This document shows, piece by piece, positions 1-4,927 of a DNA stretch of 5,076 bases (position 1 is the first letter of the stretch; every line of letters begins with the position of its first letter). The notes under the pieces are model-generated. The model did not search any database. It was not told the DNA's origin and was given only the letters and a program-made list of their open reading frames with translations. Source of the stretch: Verrucomicrobiota bacterium (GTDB lineage: Bacteria; Verrucomicrobiota; Verrucomicrobiia; Verrucomicrobiales; DEV007); the NCBI GenBank assembly GCA_020630835.1, contig JAHDIL010000174.1, positions 1 through 5,076 on the forward strand, written 5' to 3'. Made by a program: the position numbers and the translations under genes.

Positions 1-3
1 TCT

Positions 4-765
4 ATGACGGAAACGGAAATGCGGATACTCGATGAAACTCCAGAGACGGCAGGCTCCGGTCCTGTGCAGGGCGCCATCTCATCGCAAGAGGTCGTCTACA
101 TTGAGTTTTCTCTTTCTGAAAACGAGCGCAACATTTTTGAGAATCTTAGGTCTGCGCCAGCGGTGGTCTTAGAGGAATTGTGGGATCGGCGCTTTCACCA
201 GCTGACCCTACCCCGCTCACCGGTAGGCGCCTATGGGCTTGAGCTGGCCCGTAGGTGGTCGATCTCCAGTGATTCTGTCGATCATCAGCGCGCGCTCAAT
301 CGACTTGATATTTTAATTGATTTGGCTTGGGATGGTCAGATCCGAGCCCAGGCTCAAGCGCAGCGGATAGCAGTTCTGCTTGAGATGGGGGATCACCAGA
401 CAGCCGAGCACGAAGCAGCTCAGTGGTTGGCTAGGACAGAGGATCCTGTCCTCCTTCTGGAGGCCCGATGGATGGCTGCACAGGTTGATTTTGATACCTT
501 GCGTGCGCTTGAGAAGGAGCACCCACGCTGGGAGCTGGACGAGGACGTCCAGCCAGAGCGTGAGCGCCTTTATAGAGGTCTGCTAGAGGCCTTTCTCGAG
601 CCCAGTCTGGAATATCCGAGAGTCCGAGAGGCTGCTCATCGGGGCCTGCTATCCGCTGCTGAGCTTGCCGAGTTTGACGGAGACTCAGAACTGGCCGATT
701 CCTTCCGGCGTGACGCTGCTCTCTGGTATCCTGAGTGCAATCTGCAGCCGCTTCCTCCTCCATGA
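4..765 (+). CDS. TPR-like helical protein, first visible gene of the ExbB/ExbD operon (start uncertain, possibly 5'-partial)
   Basis: I do not recognise a specific named family. The product as read from the ATG at 4 is 253 residues, acidic and largely helical, with no obvious membrane segment. Residues about 95-165 and 188-243 show the alternating small/hydrophobic spacing of TPR-like helix pairs (for example RLDILIDLAW, RIAVLLEMGD, GLLSAAELAEFDGD), and a Pro-rich tail (PLPPP) ends it. The frame is open at the very first codon of the window (tct), so the true start may lie upstream, and a signal peptide or lipobox could be out of view. Its stop codon overlaps the start of the ExbB gene as ATGA (762-765), which ties it to the motor operon. 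A role as a periplasmic or envelope scaffold for the motor is inference from context. TPR proteins are common partners in ExbB/ExbD loci of Verrucomicrobiota-like genomes, but the TPR call here is from pattern only. Confidence 0.6.
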   Translation: MTETEMRILDETPETAGSGPVQGAISSQEVVYIEFSLSENERNIFENLRSAPAVVLEELWDRRFHQLTLPRSPVGAYGLELARRWSISSDSVDHQRALNRLDILIDLAWDGQIRAQAQAQRIAVLLEMGDHQTAEHEAAQWLARTEDPVLLLEARWMAAQVDFDTLRALEKEHPRWELDEDVQPERERLYRGLLEAFLEPSLEYPRVREAAHRGLLSAAELAEFDGDSELADSFRRDAALWYPECNLQPLPPP

Positions 766-1547
766 ACCGCCTACTCCTTTTTAGCTCATTGTTCGTTTTC
801 CTGTTTTCCTCCGCCGCGGGGCAGGAGGCGCCCATACCTCAACCCCAACTGGAGGAAAGTGTCTCAGCGCTCGATCTCTATCAGCAGGGTGGCGCCTTTA
901 TGCACATCCTCCTTATCTGCTCCATGGGGACCATAGCGGTAGCCGGGTATTGTTTTATTCACATCTCACGTAAGAAACTTGTGCCTAAAGACTTCGCAAA
1001 TGGGATACAGCAGGTCATGGCTCAGCGCGATGTGACGCGAGCCTATGATGCCTGCCAGGGGCATGAGAGCAGTTTGGCAAAGGTGATTGGTGGCGCGCTG
1101 CTCAAAGTGAATTTCGAGCGAGATCTCGCCAACAAAGCCAGTATGATGGATGCCGCAGCTGAGGCGCTAGATGAAGAAGAACATCGGCAGATGGTTTGGG
1201 TGAACTACTTGAATATCTTCGCCACCCTGGCGCCGATGATTGGCCTACTCGGGACAGTCTGGGGTATGATCGAGGCTTTCGATAAGCTGGCGACAACTAG
1301 TGGCGATCCCAAGCAGCTGGCGGGAGGGATCAAGGTGGCTATGGTCACGACCGCTGGTGGACTGATTGTTGGTATTCCGGCTATGTTCTTTTACTTTTTC
1401 TTTCGAGACAAACTGTCTGGAGTCATGACGCAAGTGCAGAAGGAAGCTAGTTTTGCCATTGATTTGCTCTCGGGAGAGATTCGTCTACAGGGGGCAGAGG
1501 CAGCACGGTCTGCGGAGAGGGAGCCAGAGCCAGGGCAGCAGGCATGA
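762..1547 (+). CDS. ExbB/TolQ/MotA-family proton channel protein with N-terminal signal peptide
   Basis: This is the channel subunit of an inner-membrane, proton-motive-force-driven motor (MotA/TolQ/ExbB family), read as 261 residues. The ATG at 762 is preferred over an in-frame GTG at 735. It forms an ATGA overlap with the upstream stop and puts a clean signal peptide at the N-terminus: MNR, hydrophobic residues 4-16, and a likely AAG|Q cleavage after residue 20. Membrane segments follow at about 47-68 (MHILLICSMGTIAVAGYCF), 149-171 and 195-215. The second contains the family hallmark APMIGLLGTVWGM, with the channel Thr at 165. The third has VTTAGGLIVGIPA, with Thr196/197. The long loop between segments 1 and 2 (about 70-148) is the expected cytoplasmic domain. 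At the position of the TM3 glutamate of E. coli ExbB (GIAEAL) this protein reads GIKVAM, so no acid is present there. No Shine-Dalgarno precedes the ATG (the region is pyrimidine-rich), so translation probably depends on coupling to the upstream gene. ExbB versus TolQ cannot be separated by eye. Confidence 0.93.
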   Translation: MNRLLLFSSLFVFLFSSAAGQEAPIPQPQLEESVSALDLYQQGGAFMHILLICSMGTIAVAGYCFIHISRKKLVPKDFANGIQQVMAQRDVTRAYDACQGHESSLAKVIGGALLKVNFERDLANKASMMDAAAEALDEEEHRQMVWVNYLNIFATLAPMIGLLGTVWGMIEAFDKLATTSGDPKQLAGGIKVAMVTTAGGLIVGIPAMFFYFFFRDKLSGVMTQVQKEASFAIDLLSGEIRLQGAEAARSAEREPEPGQQA

Positions 1548-1951
1548 TTCGTAGACGTCGCTCGCGGGTAGATGAGGTGAGTTTTCAGATCACGCCGATG
1601 ATCGATCTGACCTTTCTTCTGCTCATTTTCTTCATGGTGACGCAACGTATCACTGAGCAGCAGGTCATGGTGCCACTAGATCTGCCAACTTCCGCGCGGG
1701 CAGGTGATCCCTCCGCTACCGAGCGGGAAGTCGTCAATATCGACGCTAGTGGGAATTACTTCATCGGCGACCGCCCGGCGACAGAAGAAGAGCTGAAGGC
1801 TCACCTCACGGAGAAGTTCGTCAATTTTCCGCCTCTCCAGATTTATGTGCGGGCGGATGCCATGACGCCTGCACGGAAGATTAAGCGGGTCGTGACATTA
1901 GCGGCGGAGGTCGGTGCCATCGATCTTATCTACGGAGTGCACAGCGAATAA
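1544..1951 (+). CDS. ExbD/TolR-family biopolymer transport protein (first paralog)
   Basis: A 135-residue ExbD/TolR protein, close to the usual family length. It has a basic cytoplasmic N-terminus (MIRRRRSR), then the signature TPMIDLTFLLLIFFMV with one membrane helix at about 17-34. Asp21 is the conserved proton-carrying residue (Asp25 of E. coli ExbD). A periplasmic domain of about 100 residues follows, containing the typical VNIDASGNYFI strand and a YVRADAMTP segment (ExbD 'v.aD...'). It partners the ExbB subunit encoded immediately upstream, within whose pore the ExbD helices sit. The ATG overlaps the exbB stop by 4 nt (ATGA, 1544-1547), with a weak AGGG at 1532-1535 eight bases upstream, so translational coupling is expected. 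A second, different ExbD gene follows after 4 nt, which suggests a hetero-dimeric ExbD pair. Confidence 0.93.
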   Translation: MIRRRRSRVDEVSFQITPMIDLTFLLLIFFMVTQRITEQQVMVPLDLPTSARAGDPSATEREVVNIDASGNYFIGDRPATEEELKAHLTEKFVNFPPLQIYVRADAMTPARKIKRVVTLAAEVGAIDLIYGVHSE

Positions 1952-1955
1952 GGGA

Positions 1956-2402
1956 ATGCGGCGCCGTCGAAACAAGAAAGCTAGCCTCGTGGAAATGCAG
2001 ATGAGCTCCATGATTGATATGGTGTTTCTCCTTCTCGTCTTCTTCATGGTGTCGGCTAAACCCGTGGTGCCAGAGCAGGAGATCCCTATGGGACTGCCGG
2101 GACAGATGGCGCAGGAGGAATCGCTCGATATTCCTGATGAAATGACAATTGTTATCGAGTCATCTGGTCAGATAGTCGTCAACGAGCGGCGGTTGGATGG
2201 TCCGACTGATCGCAATCTGCCTAATTTGCGTGCCGTTCTACTTCGTTTTGCCCAAGCCGCTAAAAATGCTCAGTCAGAGGCACTGGTGACTGTTGACCCT
2301 GACGATGCTGCCGTCCACCAGCGCATCGTCGACGTTTTGACGTGCTGCTCGGAGGCTGGTCTCGTCAAAGTCAGCCTCTCAGGAGGAGGTGAGGATGGCT
2401 AA
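1956..2402 (+). CDS. ExbD/TolR-family biopolymer transport protein (second paralog)
   Basis: A 148-residue ExbD/TolR protein. The start is placed at the ATG at 1956 rather than the in-frame GTG at 1914. The 1956 start yields the family-typical basic N-terminus (MRRRRNKK), lies 4 nt after the upstream stop and has AAGGGA just before it. The extra 14 residues from 1914 would be read inside the previous gene and look non-conserved. The helix at about 17-34 (SSMIDMVFLLLVFFMV) carries the essential Asp21. The periplasmic part has the strands MTIVIESSGQIVVNERRL and ALVTVDPDDA typical of ExbD, then a Gly-rich tail (SGGGEDG) encoded by the DNA that also serves as the ribosome binding site of the next gene. 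The periplasmic sequence differs clearly from that of the first ExbD, so this is an old paralog rather than a recent duplicate. It probably assembles with the first ExbD in one ExbB ring, which is inference. Confidence 0.93.
   Translation: MRRRRNKKASLVEMQMSSMIDMVFLLLVFFMVSAKPVVPEQEIPMGLPGQMAQEESLDIPDEMTIVIESSGQIVVNERRLDGPTDRNLPNLRAVLLRFAQAAKNAQSEALVTVDPDDAAVHQRIVDVLTCCSEAGLVKVSLSGGGEDG
2381..2390 (+). promoter_or_regulatory. Strong Shine-Dalgarno deciding the start of the VWA gene
   Basis: The sequence AGGAGGAGGT contains two overlapping AGGAGG matches and lies 4-8 bases before the ATG at 2395. An alternative in-frame GTG at 2389 falls inside this element and so cannot be the start served by it. 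It is the strongest ribosome binding site in the operon and is embedded in the last codons of the second ExbD gene. Confidence 0.8.
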
Positions 2403-3423
2403 AAAGGTTCAGTCTAGTAGGCGGCGCAAAGCTATCATTTCAGTCCTCGTCATCAGCTTGATCGCTCACGGAGTTGGCCTCCTGCTTTTTGGCGTCTGGA
2501 CGGTCGCACAGCGCTTTAAGCGACCCGAGGCTCGTTTTGAGATGAGTCAGAAAGTGGTCATTCCACCCAAGCCGCCCGATCATAAGATGGCGTCCGCTGA
2601 ATATGAATCGATGATGGCTTCGCCCGTCCTTAGTGAGAAGCTGCTTACCCAGCGTCCTCTCGATTTTGCTCTGCCGGATCTCCCTACGGCTGATCTCAGC
2701 GCCGTTCTGCCTACCGATCCATCGCAGATGGTATCTGACCAAGTCAGCGTTCTTAGCGGCGTAAACGGATTGGGTGACGCTCTCTCCCGAGGGTTGGGGG
2801 AAAAGGGGTTAGGTAAGACTGGAGTCAGCTTTTTTGGTATGCAGGCTGAGGGCGATCGTATTCTCCTACTCTTCGATGTGTCTGCAAGTGTCGTCAATAA
2901 AGCGGAAAAAGTAGGTATCAGTCTCGAGCGCATTCAGGAGGAGACGCTTAAGTTGATTGAGACTTTGCCGATAACTGCCCGATTTTCTTTGATCCAATTT
3001 ACGGTAAACTATCGCCCCTTTTCCACCGAATTGCTTCCAGCAAGTCCTAAGAACAAAGATGCAGCGCAGACCTGGGTTCGCGAAAAATGGGCGACCAGCG
3101 GCAGTTTGAGTCGTTCTGCCGCGGGGGTGATAGGAAATGATGAAGGGGTAGTGGGTGTTTTGAAGGTGGCGGCCGGGATGAAGCCGGACGCGGTCTTCCT
3201 CATATCGGATGCTAGTTTCCAATGGAGGCCGAGTGGGGGCGGCGGATATCCAGACGTGCCCAAGGAAACGCTAGAGGCTGCTCTAGAGGTGATAGGAGAA
3301 ACCCGGGTCGGGGGTGTCCCGCTCCATTTCCTAGCATTCGCTCCTAAGGAGGAGGATGCCCAATGGTGGGGGCGCAAGAGCCGACGCCTCGGGGGCACCT
3401 TTCAGAAAATGACAGAAAAGTAA
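2395..3423 (+). CDS. TonB-like membrane anchor fused to a C-terminal von Willebrand factor A (VWA) domain
   Basis: A 342-residue protein in the position where TonB or TolA would be expected after ExbB/ExbD. Residues 1-12 are basic (KKVQSSRRRK) and 13-38 form one membrane helix containing S21-LIA-H25. This is the SxxxH spacing of the TonB anchor (Ser16/His20 in E. coli), which couples to ExbB/ExbD. The topology should be N-in with the rest periplasmic. A short Pro-rich stretch (VVIPPKPPD, 54-62) and a low-complexity linker with Gly-rich repeats (GLGDALSRGLGEKGLGKTG, 125-143) follow. Residues about 144-335 look like a VWA fold. Strand 1 leads to the metal-site motif D161-V-S163-A-S165, and LISD272 fits the later MIDAS aspartate. 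A threonine for the middle MIDAS motif is uncertain (T234 in ATSGS is a candidate). The segment SFFGMQAEGDRILLLFDVSAS resembles VWA proteins common in Planctomycetota/Verrucomicrobiota. No TonB C-terminal domain is visible. The gene overlaps the second ExbD gene by 8 nt. Its function is unknown; the motor-output role is inference. Confidence 0.82.
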   Translation: MAKKVQSSRRRKAIISVLVISLIAHGVGLLLFGVWTVAQRFKRPEARFEMSQKVVIPPKPPDHKMASAEYESMMASPVLSEKLLTQRPLDFALPDLPTADLSAVLPTDPSQMVSDQVSVLSGVNGLGDALSRGLGEKGLGKTGVSFFGMQAEGDRILLLFDVSASVVNKAEKVGISLERIQEETLKLIETLPITARFSLIQFTVNYRPFSTELLPASPKNKDAAQTWVREKWATSGSLSRSAAGVIGNDEGVVGVLKVAAGMKPDAVFLISDASFQWRPSGGGGYPDVPKETLEAALEVIGETRVGGVPLHFLAFAPKEEDAQWWGRKSRRLGGTFQKMTEK

Positions 3424-3594
3424 GAAAAGATTTTTGTAAATATCTTTGGGCGTGTCTAGTGTGATTCCGAGCGAGAAAACTTTTGTGTAACTTTTCCTCT
3501 TCTTGATGCGTCACAGCATCAGAGAACGGGTGATTTTATCCGAAATCAACGCATCCCGCCTCAATAAATATCTAAACCAAAACACAATATCTAT
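3424..3594 (+). other. AT-rich intergenic spacer between the motor operon and the TM-helix-repeat gene
   Basis: This 171-bp non-coding stretch is clearly more AT-rich than the genes on either side. It contains a tandem AACTTTT heptamer (3478-3484 and 3489-3495) and a TGATGC/GCATCA hairpin (3504-3521). I see no hairpin followed by a T-run that would terminate the upstream operon, and no -35/-10 pair with acceptable spacing. The last 25 bases before the downstream ATG are A/C/T-rich without any Shine-Dalgarno. A promoter for the downstream gene probably lies here, but I cannot place it. Confidence 0.5.
3504..3521 (+). repeat. Short inverted repeat (TGATGC-6-GCATCA)
   Basis: A perfect 6-bp inverted repeat flanks the loop GTCACA in the spacer before the TM-helix-repeat gene. 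No T-tract follows on either strand, so it is not a standard terminator. It could be an operator or an mRNA leader hairpin for the gene starting at 3595. A repeat this short can also occur by chance. Confidence 0.3.
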
Positions 3595-4761
3595 ATGGAA
3601 AACTTGACTGCCATTGGCGATTTTGCTCGCGATCTTGGACCTGTAGCGACTTGGCTGTTCGCCTTGCTCATCATTATCGTAGGCTACTTCGTGGCGAAAC
3701 TCATCAGAACTCTCGTCGTGAAAGGTCTGGGTAAGACCAGCTTTGATGACAAAATCGCTAAGCTTATGGGGCAACCGGCTGACGGCGCCGAAAAGGGTAT
3801 TGGAATGTTCGTGTTCTACCTGTTCATGCTCTTCGTTGTTATCTTCGCCCTTAGCGTGGCGGGAGAAGAGACGGTTGTTGAGCCCTTGAAGAACATTCTT
3901 TCCTCCATCCTCGGATTTATTCCTAAACTTCTTGCAGCTTCCATCATTGGTTTTGTGACTTGGGTTATCGCTACGTTAGCTAAGAATATCGTTTCAGGTT
4001 TTCTGGGAGCCGCTCGGGTTGATGATCGTCTCGGCCTCGGTGAAAAGAAGCCGATAACGAGCACGCTATCTCTCGTGGTGTTCTTCGGAATCATACTGAT
4101 CATGCTTCCGAATATTTTGGCGGCATTGGAGCTTGACGAGATCTCGCAGCCGATCGCTAGCACGGTAGACACCATTTTCGAAGCAGTTCCACCGATTCTA
4201 TTTGGTCTCATCATTCTGGGGCTCGGTTATCTCATTGCGAGTATCGTCCAGAAAGTCCTTTCCAACGTGCTTGAGGCTGTCGGCATTGATAAGCTCGCTG
4301 CAGGTATTGGATTTAACGGTATCGGAGGGCGTCCGCTTTCCATCGTTGTCAGTTACATCGCGATGGCCACTATACTGGTTATTTTTATCGCTCAGGCAAT
4401 CGACGCTATGAAGCTCGATTTTATCTCAAGCTTGGCTGAGAATTTCGTTCCGGGCTACTTCGCGATCCTTAGCGGAGTTATCATCTTCATCATTGCTATC
4501 TATGTTGCTGAACTTGTCGCCAAGACGCTTGCTCCTAAGTCATCTTTCTGGGCGAAGTTTGCCAAGGTTGCTATCCTTGTTTTTGCTGGTGCTGTAGCCC
4601 TTCAACGCGCAAACATCTCCAGTCTGACGAACGAGACCTTCCAGACAATCATCAATGCCGCTATTATCGCTGCAGCCTTCGCAGCTGGAGTTGGTGGAGC
4701 TATTGCTCTGGGACTTGGGGGTCGGGAGAAAGCAAAAGCGCTTCTCGAAAAAGTAAAATAA
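3595..4761 (+). CDS. Polytopic membrane protein with four 'conserved TM helix' repeats (CmpX-like, mechanosensitive-channel related)
   Basis: A 388-residue integral membrane protein with about nine hydrophobic segments (roughly 17-38, 68-88, 108-131, 157-178, 199-222, 247-268, 284-310, 320-338, 347-373). Four related units can be lined up, each a Pro/Gly-started helix ending in a basic or charged turn: GPVATWLFALLIIIVGYFVAK (15-35), FIPKLLAASIIGFVTWVIAT (108-127), VPPILFGLIILGLGYLIAS (198-216) and VPGYFAILSGVIIFIIAIYVAE (285-306). The first three are followed by an acidic/basic element (FDDKIAKL, VDDRLGL, IDKLAAGIG). This matches the 'conserved TM helix' repeat of CmpX-type proteins, often annotated as small-conductance mechanosensitive channels, and the ending GLGGREKAKALLEK is typical of that family. 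No MscS soluble beta domain is present, so channel activity should not be assumed. It is separate from the upstream operon (171-bp gap) and ends before a strong terminator, so it may be monocistronic. The ATG at 3595 has no Shine-Dalgarno; there is no better start downstream before the first helix. Confidence 0.85.
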   Translation: MENLTAIGDFARDLGPVATWLFALLIIIVGYFVAKLIRTLVVKGLGKTSFDDKIAKLMGQPADGAEKGIGMFVFYLFMLFVVIFALSVAGEETVVEPLKNILSSILGFIPKLLAASIIGFVTWVIATLAKNIVSGFLGAARVDDRLGLGEKKPITSTLSLVVFFGIILIMLPNILAALELDEISQPIASTVDTIFEAVPPILFGLIILGLGYLIASIVQKVLSNVLEAVGIDKLAAGIGFNGIGGRPLSIVVSYIAMATILVIFIAQAIDAMKLDFISSLAENFVPGYFAILSGVIIFIIAIYVAELVAKTLAPKSSFWAKFAKVAILVFAGAVALQRANISSLTNETFQTIINAAIIAAAFAAGVGGAIALGLGGREKAKALLEKVK

Positions 4762-4781
4762 ACCACCTTCGATTTTTCGAT

Positions 4782-4802
4782 CTGACACCATTTCGGTGTC
4801 GG
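4782..4802 (+). repeat. Hairpin directly downstream of the TM-helix-repeat gene
   Basis: GACACC (4784-4789) and GGTGTC (4795-4800) form a perfect 6-bp stem around the loop ATTTC. It is extended by a T.G and a C-G pair at 4782-4783/4801-4802. No T-run follows, so by itself it is not a complete terminator. It sits 11 bases before the true terminator and may protect the mRNA 3' end or act as part of a tandem terminator. Confidence 0.55.
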
Positions 4803-4813
4803 TCCTTAGAAGG

Positions 4814-4851
4814 TCCTCTCTCGGTTGATCCGAGGGAGGATTTTTTGTTTT
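4814..4851 (+). terminator. Rho-independent terminator
   Basis: An 11-bp stem (4814-4824 with 4830-4840, one G.T wobble, GC-rich: CCTCTCTCGG against CCGAGGGAGG) closes the 5-base loop TTGAT. It is followed by TTTTTTGTTTT (4841-4851). This is a textbook intrinsic terminator for the gene ending at 4761, and it separates that gene from the lipoprotein gene. Confidence 0.93.
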
Positions 4852-4879
4852 GTCAGCGGTTATGTGCAATAGAAGGAAA

Positions 4880-4893
4880 AAATTTGCAAATTT
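4880..4893. promoter_or_regulatory. Perfect 14-bp palindrome, candidate operator
   Basis: AAATTTGCAAATTT is identical to its own reverse complement. It lies between the terminator and the ribosome binding site of the lipoprotein gene, 34 bases before its ATG, where an operator or the 5' untranslated leader would be. The sequence is AT-rich, so chance is a real alternative. The regulator, if any, is unknown. Confidence 0.35.
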
Positions 4894-4911
4894 CTTAGCT
4901 TTGCTCGTAAT

Positions 4912-4917
4912 TAGGAG
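4912..4917 (+). promoter_or_regulatory. Ribosome binding site of the lipoprotein gene
   Basis: TAGGAG lies 10 bases before the ATG at 4928 in an A-rich leader. It supports that ATG as a real start although the gene runs off the window. Confidence 0.75.
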
Positions 4918-4927
4918 AACTAAAATT

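Noticed and set aside
735..761. In-frame GTG giving a longer ExbB N-terminus (MQSAAASSS...)
   Set aside because: It would bury the signal peptide behind nine extra residues, has no Shine-Dalgarno, and the ATG at 762 forms a standard ATGA overlap.
431..835. Minus-strand open frame of 134 codons opposite the TPR-like gene, and similar antisense frames elsewhere
   Set aside because: They lie opposite well-supported genes, show no recognisable domain and have compositions expected of reverse-strand shadows.
1914..1955. In-frame GTG giving a longer second ExbD
   Set aside because: The 14 extra residues overlap the first ExbD gene and do not look like an ExbD N-terminus; the ATG at 1956 starts the usual basic MRRRR segment.
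2389..2394. In-frame GTG start for the VWA gene
   Set aside because: It lies inside the AGGAGGAGGT Shine-Dalgarno that serves the ATG at 2395.
3426..3447. AAAGAT/ATCTTT inverted repeat just after the VWA gene as operon terminator
   Set aside because: The stem is six mostly A-T pairs with a 10-base loop and no following T-run, so it is too weak to call a terminator.
3441..3448. TATCTTTG resembling the Bacteroidota -7 promoter box TAnnTTTG
   Set aside because: There is no TTTG element at the required distance upstream (about 20 bases), and the gene content does not suggest Bacteroidota.
4884..4913. TTGCAA ... TAATTA as a -35/-10 promoter for the lipoprotein gene
   Set aside because: The -10 would overlap the ribosome binding site, so the transcript would start after it and lack it.
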